From Kitagawia praeruptora (Eukaryota > Streptophyta > Magnoliopsida > Apiales > Apiaceae), in contig CM075354.1 in assembly GCA_037693485.1 (NCBI GenBank), positions 60,187,501-60,251,500 of the forward strand: a stretch of 64,000 nucleotides of DNA, given 5' to 3'. The stretch's first letter is position 1. Each line of letters opens with the position of its first letter. Shown here piece after piece: positions 45,537 through 57,586 of this stretch. A program made the translations under genes and the position numbers. Under the pieces are notes generated by a model that saw nothing but the letters and a program-made list of their open reading frames with translations, was not told the origin of the DNA and did not search any database.

Positions 45537-46306
45537 TGATATAGGATAAAAGTATGCCCTAAAGACACATTTAATGTAACGTTGATTAGGCTCAGTAGGG
45601 TCCAAACGTGAGGCTCATTTACGGGCCCAAAAGCCCTAATTAAATATTAATTTCGTAATTAATATTAAGGGATATAAACAGCTCAGTAATAAGGGACCGA
45701 CAAGGAAACAAAATCTTTAAGAGTAGCCTCAAAGGCACCCAATTCGATAAGGAAACAGACTCCTATAAGAAAGGAGTCTAGAACCTTCCTCAAGGCGGTG
45801 GCTTGCCCACCAAGTCTTCAGATCCTACCATAATTCTAAGGCTCCCACAGCCTATATAAAGGGCATGACCCCTCATTCTCAGAACTACGTCTTGGCTTGA
45901 TTCTCAATAACGAGATACGTAGGCACTCTGTGAGGACCGATCAGTCTCGAAACACGGAAACAACCATTAAAACACGAAACTCACGAACCCTAGCATTAAA
46001 TACAATTCAATAACCTACTCCCTCCGTTCCATCCAAATGTTTACATTTGGGTTGGGCACGGAGACCAAGGAAAAATATAAAGAAAGAGGAGAGAAGGAGG
46101 AAAAATGAGTAAAGTGGTGGGACCCATCACTATATAATGTATAAAATGAGTTAGTGGAGGAAAGTAATGGAAGTAGTTGATTTTTATATTATAAAACTTA
46201 ACTATTTTAGGAAAGTTTAGAAATGTAAAGAAATGGGTGGGACGGCCCAAAAAGGAAAGTGTAAAGAAATGGATGGGACAGAGGGAGTAGTTTTTATTCC
46301 ACAACA
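45537..46306 (+). repeat. 5' LTR of the truncated Tat element (with MITE insertion)
   Basis: TGATATAGGATAAAAG ... ATTCCACAACA, about 498 bp without the MITE. TATA box TATATAAA at 45853-45860, followed by CATGACCCCTCATTCTC. Confidence 0.93.
46018..46287. mobile_element. Stowaway-like MITE (Tc1/Mariner type)
   Basis: 270 bp, ends CTCCCTCCGTTCC and inverse GGGACAGAGGGAG, TA duplication at 46016-46017 and 46288-46289. The empty site AACCTAGTTTTTATT is preserved in the 3' LTR near 55885, proving insertion after the element. No transposase. Confidence 0.95.
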
Positions 46307-46308
46307 TT

Positions 46309-46325
46309 TGGCGCCGTCTGTGGGA
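46309..46325 (+). promoter_or_regulatory. Primer-binding site of the truncated Tat element
   Basis: TGGCGCCGTCTGTGGGA two bases after the LTR, the unmutated form of the site at 4804-4820. Confidence 0.85.
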
Positions 46326-46361
46326 AAAAAGACATCAACCATGGTAACCACATGAAGAACA

Positions 46362-47460
46362 GTGCCGACCTCTACCGAGGCCATACCTCTTAGTTCTGCT
46401 CCGCCCGTCACTGAAAAAGTGCTCCCAACAACAGGGACGATCACCCAACCTCAAGTTTCTCAACCTTCAGGGATGATTCCCCATGCTGAGAGAACATTAC
46501 ATGTGGTCGTCCACCCAAGTCAAGAAACCAACCCTCTTCAGATGGTGGTCTCTCCTCTTGTTAATCCTAATCACTCGTTACCACCAGGGGTACAGATCCA
46601 CACTACGGATCTCCCCGAGAGCACCAACCCAATGTATGGTCTGCCTAACTACCCTCCAGTTACTCGAGGTGTTGGACCAAGTGGCCATGCCTTACAGATC
46701 CGAGATCAAGGATATGATGACTACTCTGGTCCCTATACTGATGATTCATCATCCGAGGATGACGATCGCGATGAAGCCCCGAGGAGGCGACATGGTAGTA
46801 GAGAACCTCGAAGGAGGACTCAAACTATCCATGATGGACCCCCTTTGACAACTGCTGAGAGGATCAAGGCTCATGAGGCCGAGATCTTAAAGTTGAAGGA
46901 CGACATAGCGAAGGAACAAGCGAGATTGAATCAAAATCAATCTCCTCCGACCACAGGAAGGATTCCCATTATAGACTTGGAGAGGTCCTCGAGGAGACAG
47001 AAAAGGGCTGATGCCCAAACTGGAAGAACAACAAGGGTGGAAACCCCCAGGGGTAACCCCAAAGATCTGATACTGCTTGGGGATCCTGATGATCCCACAC
47101 CCCCGTTTACTAAGAAGGTGATGAATGCTAGTATTTCAAAGAAGTTCAAGATGCCGACAATCAAGGCTTATGATGGAACGGGTGATCCCGTAAATCACGT
47201 TAGGATGTTCTCAAATGCACTGCTGTTGCAGCCTACAAGTGATGCCCTAAAGTGTAGGGCATTCCTTCAAACCTTGTCGGGCATGGCTCAAAGATGGTAT
47301 AGCCGGTTGCCTGTGAATTTGATTGGCTCCTTTAAGGAGTTGAGTGTTACTTTTGTTAGCCAATTCATAAGCGGAAGAGTTCACGATAAAAGCTCTACAT
47401 CTCTTATGTATGTAGTGCAAGGAATGAACGAAAATCTGAGGGATTACCTCAAGCGATTCA
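46362..47460 (+). pseudogene. Tat gag, N-terminal part
   Basis: Disordered Pro/Thr-rich N-terminus, acidic SSSEDDDRDEAPRRRHGSRE, a short coiled coil (AERIKAHEAEILKLKDDIAK), then the gag core: KMPTIKAYDGTGDPVNHVRM, MAQRWYSRLP, QGMNENLRDYLKRF. The frame is cut by solo LTR P at 47461 just after KRF and continues with TKETLN at 48771. Before the insertion there is no stop, so this half was still open when the LTR landed. Confidence 0.88.
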
Positions 47461-48766
47461 TGATGTGTCAAATTATACCTAACCGCAAGCGCACGGTGTC
47501 TATTTCTAGTACAGATGGCAAGCGGATCGAATCCACAAGGAGACAGGTTCTACTAATTCCTTTTCAGTTATCGCTAATTGTTTCAGGGACAAACGAATAT
47601 GTGCAATTATTAATTAACTAATTAAACTAAATTAACACTAATTAAACAGATGATTAACAAATTATTTAAAACCTAGGGCAATCAGGTCCACCATGCTTAC
47701 ATAATTGGCTCTTAAGCTAAAGCAATCAATGTGATCCTATAACTAGAGTATGTTAATCTCTTCCAAGCATTAACACTCTCGAAACATTCAACACAATTAA
47801 CCACTTTTAGTAATTCAATCAATCAGGTAATTAGAGTCAAGTTAATCTCTTCCAAGAATTAACACTCTCAGAAATCCAATGATGCTTCCGCACTCAAATT
47901 CAATTCTGCTAATCGTATGTGTGCCTCTAGTAAGTAAATCTCTCGATCCATACCCCTATTTGCATATAATTAATCCATGATATTGGCCAATTACACAAAT
48001 TAATGATTAAAACATATCAATCAGAATTAACCATAACCAATCAAATCACTATGAAAATCATGCCAATATTAGTGCAAACATGGCTTCCCTTTAAGCCCTA
48101 GAAATAACTACTCGCTAATAATTAAACAAGTAAAACAACTCAAAGAACAAAGAAGAATAATTAAACTAATAAGAATTGAGAAGAAATTCAGATAAGAAAA
48201 CCTGCAATCATCAATCCTGTCACAAGAATGAAATTCATGGTCTCCTCTACAAAACCCTAGCTCCTAAGAGTAGAAACACGTCTCTATCCCCCTTCTCTAA
48301 ATAATATATATGTATATTATATGTCTCCCAATAAAAGTATTTTAATACTCTAAATAAATTACAAGTAGGATTCCATAACTGAATAGGATTCCTTAATTAA
48401 AATTCGTAACTATATTTACTCCTCTGTTTCTGGGCTGTTCCAGCTCGATTTTGCTTATTGGACCACCTCTGAATTAAAGAAAATTCCACAAGCTTCGCGT
48501 GGACAGTAAGATCGTCAAATTCTGACTTCTGGAACTCAAGATACGGCCCAAACAGTGTTAGACAGCCCGTGTAGCCCAATAATACGAATTTTCTCCTATT
48601 TTATCTCAAAAATAGCTCTTTTTGCTCCAAATCCTTCCAAGTCATGAATTCTTTATTTCCTACAATAAAACAATCAAATCTATTAAATAAAAATCCAAAT
48701 CAATGCAAAACATAATAAATATGAGAATAAAATCATCTAGAATATATATAAAAATATACTCTATCA
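47461..48766 (+). mobile_element. 1.3-kb solo LTR (family P), copy 2
   Basis: TGATGTGTCAAATTATACC, then CCGCAAGCGCACGGTGTC near the left end; right end a short AT hairpin (AGAATATATATAAAAATATA), then CTCTATCA. Exact TSD ATTCA at 47456-47460 and 48767-48771; restoring the site rejoins the gag frame (KRF-TKETLN). Homologous to 26295-27657 with the same orientation. No coding capacity. Confidence 0.85.
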
Positions 48767-49532
48767 ATTCACTAAGGAGACATTGAATATCACTGATTTG
48801 GAGAATAAGGTGACTATGGTAGCCCTGGAACACGGAACCACTGATCTATTCTTTAAAAGGTCATTGGCAAAGCATCCCCTAGAGAATATGGCTGAACAAC
48901 AGCGAAGGGCTGACAAGTATATCAAAGCTGAGGACAGCATGAAGAAAGAGGCCACAGTAAGTAATGGAAAGGGTAACAATGACTCAAAGAAGCGAAAGCA
49001 AGAGCAAGAGTACGACGCTAGGGACAAGTATCCCTGGACTAGCAAGGACTCTGACTCACTATCGAAGAAGAGTTTGGGACCAAGATTTTCTGACTATGCA
49101 AGGTTGAATGCTCCTAGGAGTCAGATCTTGTTAGATATCGAGAAGGATAAGGACTTTCTATGGCCGAAGCCACTCAGGGGAGACCCCGCAAAGAGAAACA
49201 AGGAGCAATACTGTAGGTTCCACGGAGATGTGGGACATGATACAGATGATTGTAGGTAGTTGAAGGACGAGATTGAATTCTTGATCCGGCAAAGGAAGCT
49301 AATCAAGTTCACGAAGGGCGAAGAACGTGGAAACCAAAGAAGGGATTATGATAGGAGAGACAACGAAATGAGGGATAATGATCATGATCGTAACCCACAG
49401 CACCGAGGACCAGTTATCAACAAGATTTGGGGAGGCCTGACAGCGGCTGGTACAACTCGAAATTCTCGGAAGGCATATGCTAGAGAAGTGATGCACATCG
49501 TGGGAGAGGCCCCGAAACGTGCTAGGACTTAA
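48767..49532 (+). pseudogene. Tat gag, C-terminal part with zinc knuckle
   Basis: Reads TKETLNITDLENKVTMVALE, KRSLAKHPLENMAEQQRRAD, then a basic stretch and the knuckle CRFHGDVGHDTDDC. A TAG at 49257-49259 follows it immediately (Gln to stop is likely, since LKDEIEFLI continues in frame). After EAPKRART a TAA at 49530-49532 precedes the protease. Confidence 0.85.
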
Positions 49533-49976
49533 ATAGCGATTGGTTTTGATGATTCAAACTTGGAAGTGGTGAAGTTCCCCCATGACGACCCGTTGGTCAT
49601 AACTCCTGTGATTGGGAACTCAGAAGTGAAGCGAGTCTTGATAGACAATGGAGCTTCAATCGATATTCTGTTTCATGATGCATTTGTGAAGATGGGTTAC
49701 AACGATTCTCAGTTGACCCCCACCAACATGCCTATCTATGGATTCAATGGAGTTGAGTCTAAAGTTGAAGGGATCATTCAGTTGCCCATGACTATCGGAC
49801 AGGAACCTAAAGAGGCTACTCATATGTTGAATTTTTTGGTAATCAAGGCGGCCTCGACATATAACGCAATCTTGGGAAGGACTGAACTTCATGCATTCAA
49901 GGCTGTTGCCTCTACTAATCACATGAAGATTAAGTTTCCAACCAGAAATGGTGTTGGAGAACAGAAGGGTGACTAG
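49533..49976 (+). pseudogene. Tat aspartic protease
   Basis: FPHDDPLVITPVIGNSEVKR leads to the active site LIDNGASIDILF, then MPIYGFNGVESKVEG and NAILGRTELHAFKAV. The catalytic Asp is kept in DNGA. The frame ends with TAG at 49974-49976. Confidence 0.85.
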
Positions 49977-50419
49977 AAGATGGCCAGAAGTCGCTATGTA
50001 TCTGCGTTAAGGGCTGATGGAGTCGGGGGCATGTACTCCCAATTAAAGACATGGATGTCCGTGGTGATGATGAACACCGAGGGAAGCCAGCAGAGGACTT
50101 AATTCCTATTCCTCTAGAGTTGGGCGACCCTGAGAAAGTTACTTATATATGAGCTTCTTTGAAGGAACCCTTGAAGGGCCAGTTGACAACGTTCTTACAA
50201 GAGAACATTGATGTGTTTGCTTGAACAGCAGCTGATATGCAAGGGATTGATCCCCGACTCATAACTCACAGGTTGAATGTCGATCCTAAGTGAAAGACAA
50301 TAAAGCAGAAGAAGAGGAACTTCGCTCATGAAAGGCAAGAGGCCATTAAGCAAGAAGTTGACAAGCTCTTAGAAGCTGGGTTTGTTGAAGAGATTCAGTT
50401 CCCCAAATGGTTGGCTAAC
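49977..50419 (+). pseudogene. Tat linker and RT N-terminus, decayed
   Basis: Several stops (for instance after TYI and in VFA-stop). The RT start is still readable: KQKKRNFAHERQEAIKQEVD then LLEAGFVEEIQFPKWLAN, where solo LTR Q cuts it at 50420. Confidence 0.8.
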
Positions 50420-53400
50420 TGTAACACCCCCAGATCCGGGGTCAGGGATCTGGTCGTTACGGTCTCAAATCCATCCACAAAACTAACATAATTTGAATTA
50501 CAACCTTCTGACCCAAAACAACAACATAAAACACACCCGTTATAGTCCCAGAGATGAAATCAGAGTAACCATCAATATTAATAATCACAAGTTTGAGGTC
50601 TTACAACCCAAAGAATTACAATTTTACCATTACATACCTTTTGCCATCCATTGGTATATGCCATATTATAAATACATTGATACTTGAAAGCCAATTATCT
50701 AGCCTACCAAGTGCTTCTTACTCAACAGTGGCAGTTAGGATCTCTGCGTTTAATCCTCCGACGGCTATCACTTGCTCGTACCGATTGTGCCTTGTACAGG
50801 CCATCAGATCTAGCTGTTGTTGTGATATAATAGATAAAGCAAGGGTGAGCAATAGCCCACCAAAAGAATATAACTGAACAGTGATAATATATAACCGTTT
50901 AAAATATCTTTGATACCATATGCCATGCATTAATGAACATAGTACCAGTATAAGGTAAATGATGAAGTTACAAGGTAACCCAACACATAACTTCTATAGA
51001 AATATCTGCTATGCAAGGTATAAGCAAGATATCATCATATGTCATCAAAGAGGGGAATTGTTGGAAATATTGCAATCCCAGTTTTGAACATTTCTCAAAC
51101 TCCTGTCAACCTGAAAGAAGTCTCTTCGATACGTGTTGCGGGGGGTGTGCCCGTCAACCTGAAAGAAGTCTCTTCGATACGTGTTACAGGAAATTCCCAA
51201 TTTGGGAGATGAACTAATACTGGAGTTATCATGCGCCAGCTATCCCACTCCCCGATGATCAGTCGGAGATGGTACAACCCAATATAGTTTACTACCGGTA
51301 GAAGGAAGAACTGACGGATTTACTTGTCTACCGCCCTTATTAATAGTAACTCCCTGGCCAACGGTTGGGCCTTGTGATGGACCGCACGACTCGGCCTCTT
51401 ACACACGACTCCTAGTTCGAATAAATCCATGACTCTGAAACGTAAAGTTCGTCCTCCTGTCCCCAAGTGTAACACTTGTTGATAAGACTCCACAAAGTAG
51501 TCGTATCTAATTGGAAAGGAAAATTCACCAATATTTCCCAAGCTGTTGCTTGTTAATGGATGTAAACTTGTTCCATCAATCTTACCCCTCGAGTGTTGAG
51601 GAGGTAACCAAAAAGACTCATATCGATGTTTGAAAAGAATCAAGAAGTGAGCGAAAAGGTAGTTTAACAAGTATATGACCGGGCAGTCAAATAAATAACA
51701 GCTCCCAAGTGAGGTCCCCTTATATGTTTTTGGAAGTTTGAGCGAGTATTTAAATCTTCTTATAAGATAAATTTAAATAAACATAGAGTTTTGGGGACCT
51801 CCCCTTGAAAAAATAGTCATAAAAAGACTCCGAAATACTTTACATAATATCTGAAGGTGAAAGATAATCTTTGAATAATATAATTCATTATAAAAAGAAT
51901 TTAGAAGAATTTAAATAAATATTCCAAGAATATTTATTAGATCAATAATAATTCAGGAATATTACTAAATCATAATATTGCTCGTAAGTAATCGTCGAAT
52001 GAATATACAGGAATATTTACTAAATGACTCTCTTTTAAATGAATATTCAAAAATAATACTCATTAAATAAATAAACTCGAATAAATAATAAAATAATATT
52101 TACTAAATAGATCAAACCTTAAATGAATATTTGAAAATATTATTCATTTAATAAATAATATTCTAATTGAATATCCAAATAATATTATTTTAGTAATCAC
52201 AACTTTAAAGGAATATTCGAAGTAATATTCCTTAAGTAAATAGGACTTCCAATGAATTTTTTTAGAATAATATTCTTTAAATAAATAAAACCTTAAATAA
52301 ATATTTGAAAGTAATATTCATTAAATAAATAAAGATCAAATGAATATTCCAAATAATATTCATTAAATAATTAACTCAAATAAATATTTGGGGATGATAT
52401 TCGTCAACCAAATAACTCTAACGAATATTCAAAATAATATTCCATAAATAAATGACATTCTAAATGAATATTAAAATAATATTCATTAAATATTCCTCCA
52501 CTGAGGTAATACTCAAATAACATTTCTCGAAAGATTCGTAATCGAATAAAAATCCTCGAAATAATAGATCTGTCGCTGGAATCCCTCCCGGTTTCCACGA
52601 CTATTTATATATTACAAAATATCGACTCTCGATCTATATTTGAATAAGGAATATCACACGCCCTTCACTAAGGGTCTTAACAAAACAATCCTGCTTATAA
52701 TTGATAATTCATATCTAGTATATAAGCCAATATCAATTCAGGGAACAAGTATATCAATAGACTTGAAAGTAGGCATGCATGCTATGACATATGTATACAA
52801 CAATCATCATATATATTATCACAATAACATTCCAAGTATCGGAAACTTGCCTGGCCATCCTGTAGGGGTAGTGTGCCTCAGGTCGATCCGGTGATCTATT
52901 AATAGTCACAATATCCGAGGTTAATCACTTAATATATCGAAAGGCTAGGTATAAACTTAACTTAAATCGAAACACGTTTTCGAATTATCTCGTTATACAC
53001 CCTTTGGTGTAACTCTTTTTATTACCAACACGATTCGATACTTGCTCGTTATTTCGACACGTCATTACACTTACACTTGGTATATACTTAAGTCGTATAA
53101 GCTCTAAGGTTGGTCGTTTACGAACCAAGATTATACCTCGAGTTTTATCGCCCGTTTTCTATGTTATAACCAAAGCCATATGTTTAAGGGGTTCGTTCGC
53201 GTTTAACTTCGATACAAACATTTTTATAAAATCGGAAAACGATCCATTTGACATGAGGTTTTCTCCCACACCTTTTTTTTTATCTCTAATATTTAATTAT
53301 CAAGATTTGTCACTGATTTCGCAATAATAAATGGGTCCAATTTCAGTTATGAACTTTCATTTACGATTTCGAACCACTTTTACGAATTTCACCATAACTC

Positions 53401-55269
53401 CTAAACCGTAAGTCCGTTTCACATGATCTTTATATCAAAACGAACCTTATAACATCACACATCTTATAATGGCAGAACATGAAACTGTACAGTGAGTTAC
53501 TGTGATGCACGGTTTTCAATGATTAACGAAAATTCGGCATTACGACGGCTATGAATCGAACGTTCCAAAATTCGTAACATCAAATCTAAGCCACACTGGG
53601 CATCCATACAACTTATACTCATGTTATAATTCTCAAAAAGTCCAGAAATATCATACTTCCCCATCATATTCATTATATTTCTTAGATCAATAAAGCTAAT
53701 TACATAATCATGCTTATAATACACCATTTCATAACTAATCTCAAAATCATCCAATAATCATCAAAACTTAAACTAAGAGCTAGGGTTTCATGAGTTCCAT
53801 ACCTTCCTTGATGTGTGTAAGACCTTACTAAGCCTTGAATAATCCTTGTACAACCTTAACCAAGCTTAATCTAATAAGAAACATCAAGGATATACTTAGA
53901 GATTTTCGGACTTTCTATAACCCATCTGAAAGATCATGAAAAAACGAGGGCCTTACCGAGGTTTTCTGGATGAGACTTCTAAAGGAGAGTTGTAGAGCAT
54001 CTAACCAGATTTCCAACAAGCTAAAGAACACCAAATTTCATTGAGTAATGAAGGAGATATGGCCGTTTGAAAATCATCACTGAAACTGTCAAACAATCTG
54101 GACAGTTTGGTTTCTTCTCTTGGGGAGGAGATTTGACTAGGCTACACTCATTAGAATGCCATGAAATTTTGAGCGAATGTTCTCCATGGAGTGGAGAAGC
54201 TATGGTTAAAATTTGGTGATTTTATCATGGATAGAAATGGAGATATGAATTTTCTTATTGGAAGTGTTCTGCTGGGAAGTTTGATGAAAAAATGGAGAGA
54301 TGAAGTTTTGCTTTCTATTTCTCTTGTATAATGACTTGATACATGTAATATCTATCTATATTTGGATGCATCTTTTACTTTTGTGTTGTCCATCATCCAG
54401 TGGTGCCACTTGTTGGCCTTACATTAAGCATTCCCTTTTTGTCAAAGTGCAATTTCATCACTCCTTTGTTTAGTTGACTTATATGTAAGTCAGTTTGATT
54501 CTTTCTTTTTCCACCAACTTGATTTCCTTACTCCATCCATTTGCACATGCTTGTATCTTGATTCTCTGCTTGCTCTTTTGTCCGTTTATTACTCCATTTC
54601 AATAATCGTTCGGAGGAATATCTCACATATTTCTCATTAAGGTTTTACCGGAAACCTTATTAATATTTATACTAATATCTTTAATCCTCCTTTATAATCC
54701 TTGAATTTAAATTCCTTAAATCTTTTCATTAACTCTTTAAATCCTTCAGTGTCCAAGGAAATCTTGAAGAAAATAAAAGTGCTATTTTTCTGAATCTGAT
54801 ATCGTTTACATACACTTATTTCATCCACTGATCATTGATACGAACTTAGAAATCCGTTCTAAATACTTCTATATAGTGTCGTCTAATAATATTCCAAATT
54901 ACCTTAAAGCACTATTCATTGCTTATTCTCTTTTTCTTCCTTGTACTTAGAAAAATGCTCTCGCGCTTTCCCGAGCGTTACTTATCTCTTTTTACGGAGT
55001 TACTGGATTCTTAATAGATATCGATTTGGATGACATGAGAATATTTTCTCTGTTTGTATACCATGTCTTACTCTCTAGATGATAGATTATTATTATCTAT
55101 ATTGTCAACCAATTAACATCATTCACATAGTACACCAACACTGAATCCATATCCATTATAATATTCATTCCTTAAAATCACTGATACCTCGTAGTCATAA
55201 CTACTATTCATTCGTACTCCAATACATAATAAAAAGTTTTAATTAATACCAAAAATCTGGGTTCTTACA
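50420..55269 (+). mobile_element. 4.85-kb solo LTR (family Q), copy 2
   Basis: TGTAACACCCCCAGATCC ... CTGGGTTCTTACA. Flanks CTAAC (50415-50419) and CTAAT (55270-55274) are a 5-bp duplication with one change; removing the LTR rejoins RT as WLAN-PVMVKK. Same family as 31054-36015, opposite orientation, with many indels between them. A small tandem duplication of GTCAACCTGAAAGAAGTCTC at 51107-51176 is unique to this copy. Confidence 0.85.
51880..52500. repeat. AATATT palindrome array inside solo LTR Q copy 2
   Basis: Counterpart of 33800-34520: repeated AAATGAATATTYRAAATAAT and partner words at 35-50-bp spacing. It is slightly shorter and more degraded. Confidence 0.85.
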
Positions 55270-55405
55270 CTAATCCTGTGATGGTCAAGAAAGCAAATGG
55301 GAAGTGGAGGATGTGTATAGATTTCATTGACTTGAATGATGCATGTCCTAAGGATTGTTTTCCTCTTCCAAGGATTGATACGTTGATAGATGCCACAGCT
55401 GGGCA
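55270..55405 (+). pseudogene. Tat RT fragment fused to the 3' LTR
   Basis: NPVMVKKANGKWRMCIDFID then DACPKDCFPLPRIDTLIDAT and AGHD, stopping exactly where the 3' LTR starts (TGATATGG). The expected rest of RT is missing. The junction shares TGATAT with the LTR start, so deletion or template switching at microhomology is likely. Confidence 0.88.
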
Positions 55406-55906
55406 TGATATGGGCTAAAAGTAAGCCCTAAATACACATTTAATGTGGCGTTGATTAGGCTTAGTAGGGTCCAAACGTGGGGCCCATTTACGGGGCCCAA
55501 AAGTTATAATTAAATATTAATTTCATAATTAATATTAAGGGATATAAACATCTCAGCAATAAGGGACCGATAAGGAAACAATATCTTTAAGAGTTGCCTC
55601 AAGGCACCCAATTCGATAAGGAAACAGACTCCTCCTACAAGGAAGGAGTTTAGAACATTGCTCAAGGTGGTGGCTTGCCCACCAAGTCTTCAAATCCTAC
55701 CATAATTCTAAGGCTCCCACAGCCTATATAAAGGGCCCGACCCCTCATTCTCAGAACTACATATTGGCTTGATTCTCAATAACGAGATACGTAGACACTC
55801 TGTGAGGACCGATCAGTCTCGAAACACGAAAACAACCATTAAACCACGAAGCTCACGAATCCTAACATTAAATACAATTCAATAACCTAGTTTTTATTAC
55901 ACAACA
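55406..55906 (+). repeat. 3' LTR of the truncated Tat element
   Basis: TGATATGGGCTAAAAG ... ATTACACAACA, 501 bp, TATA box at 55725-55732, then TSD ACAAT. It has no MITE. Confidence 0.93.
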
Positions 55907-57586
55907 ACAATATTCATTTGTAATGAATTCAAGTAATACTTTAAATTATTCAATTAAATTAGGAGCTTTTAAATTCAAATGAGAGCGCTGAATCTAGTGG
56001 AACAGTTGCAAAATGATGGCCATCCATTTAGAGGTTTGGCACAACTTTAAGCTCTGGTTTCTTTATTTCTTTCAATAATCATCCTCCTTCTGTGAGGATT
56101 GTGAGTTTTTGAGTTGTTTACCCATTAATTGGGTTTATTTGTCTCTCCTTGTGAGAGTTTGTTTGTCTCTCCTTGTGAGAGTTTGTTTGGCTTGTTTGGT
56201 TTGATGAAGGTCCACGAGATTTGGAAAGTCTGCACCGAAGCTGGGATGCGGATGATTATTGCAAGAGCTCACAACTCACAATCGATTGTTCTGTACCTGT
56301 GGGGGGTCTTCACTTTCGGCATGTCTATAGCTGGTATCCGGCATGTAGATAGCTGGGGTATTGCTCGTCCTTTGGGGGTTTATTTTTTCGGCATGTCTAT
56401 AGCTGGTATCCGGCATGTAGATAGCTGGATTGTCGTTCTTCTAACCATAGTTTATGCAACTGAGACTTCTGAACACTGGGTTCGGAATTTGCTTGAGGGT
56501 TGGAGGGAATATCAGGTTGGAGCGAGCTGTTGTCAAGAAACCATTTCTTGGACAAAATCTTTAAAGCACAATTATCACGTGCTAATTGTTCGATTATTGG
56601 TCTGCGAATCGTGTGGTTCTTTTGCTTGCAAATGCTACATTAATTCTATGTCAGGCTATGGAGAGTGGTCTGTCACTCCTCCTATTTTATTAATCATGTA
56701 CTCGAGAGTGATAATTTTTAAGTAATGCAAGTACGATTTGTTCAAAAAAAGCTCAAAATGGTAAAGTTTAATTTACTCCAATTTCATATTTTCATGTATT
56801 TGCTTTGTAGCTTGTAAATTGTAATTGTATTTCATAAAGAATTTATAGCTTGTAATTGTATTTCATAAAGAATTTAATCACGTTGTGTTGTGTACAAGAT
56901 CAAAAGTTTTGTTACATGTAGAATTCATGGTAATTATTGCTTGTAGATATTCATTCATAGCAATCTTATGCAACCTCCATTGTAAAAAAAATAATTTTTT
57001 TGGATGATGGGAAAATTTTAGTAATGCAAAACACAAATTTCACAGCCCATTCACTCTGTTGAATTTTCTCTTTATACCACATAATTTCCATGAAATTCTC
57101 CTACTTCATTGGAAATATGTCCAGTTCTTGCATTTTATCAAAATTCTATGAGTTAGGAGTTAAACAAGGATAATTTAGTTTGTAATACTTCGGAGCTCAT
57201 TTTAACTAGTCTTTCCTTTTTATGTGTTCCAAGAAACTAAAATAAGAACACTTTACATCTAGGGTCACCGGCATTTTTACTCCATTCTCCTTCATTCTAG
57301 CAAATCTGTTTCGGCAAACATTCCGAATTCAATATATCAAAAACCTAACTTACTTGTACCCTGTCAATCGTAACATGCATTACTCACAAACAAAACCACA
57401 CATGCAGGCAGCAGATTCAGATTTCTTACTGTTTCGAACACTGCATCTGCAGAAAGAGGGAAAATAGTTAAGTGAAATGTGTTTTCACTTTCTCATTTTT
57501 TCCTGATACTGGATTCCTGTTGTATTCTTGGATTGTTCAAGATTCACCATTTTTTCTTTAAATATTGAACTAAATAAATCTCTCCT
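55907..57586 (+). other. Spacer with a possible LINE 3' remnant (56100-56747)
   Basis: A 198-codon frame at 56129-56725 is open but contains two direct duplications: a 27-base unit (GTCTCTCCTTGTGAGAG core, 56141-56194) and a ~42-base unit (TTCGGCATGTCTATAGCTGG core, near 56314 and 56388). Its end (SMSGYGEWSVTPP) followed by a short 3' part and an A-run at 56741-56747 recalls the RNase H end of plant L1 LINEs. No RT is present and the call is weak. 56748-57586 has no feature except the region upstream of the next gene. Confidence 0.35.

Larger units (their letters stand above)
45537..55906 (+). mobile_element. Internally deleted Ty3/Tat retrotransposon with four later insertions or deletions
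   Basis: TSD ACAAT at 45532-45536 and 55907-55911. 5' LTR, PBS, gag, protease and the first quarter of RT are present. The RT then runs straight into the 3' LTR at 55406, so the RT core, RNase H, integrase, 3' region and PPT are absent. LTRs differ by roughly 7 %, making it the oldest datable LTR element here. Nested inside are a Stowaway-like MITE (46018-46287), solo LTR P copy 2 (47461-48766) and solo LTR Q copy 2 (50420-55269). Confidence 0.9.

Noticed and set aside
46041..46307. Minus-strand ORF of 88 codons
   Set aside because: Lies almost entirely within the Stowaway-like MITE.
51011..51277. Small ORFs with repeated QPERSLFDTC peptide
   Set aside because: Caused by a ~50-bp tandem duplication private to solo LTR Q copy 2.
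56129..56725. 198-codon ORF as a host gene
   Set aside because: Built largely from two direct duplications and followed by a LINE-like tail with an A-run; no domain recognised.
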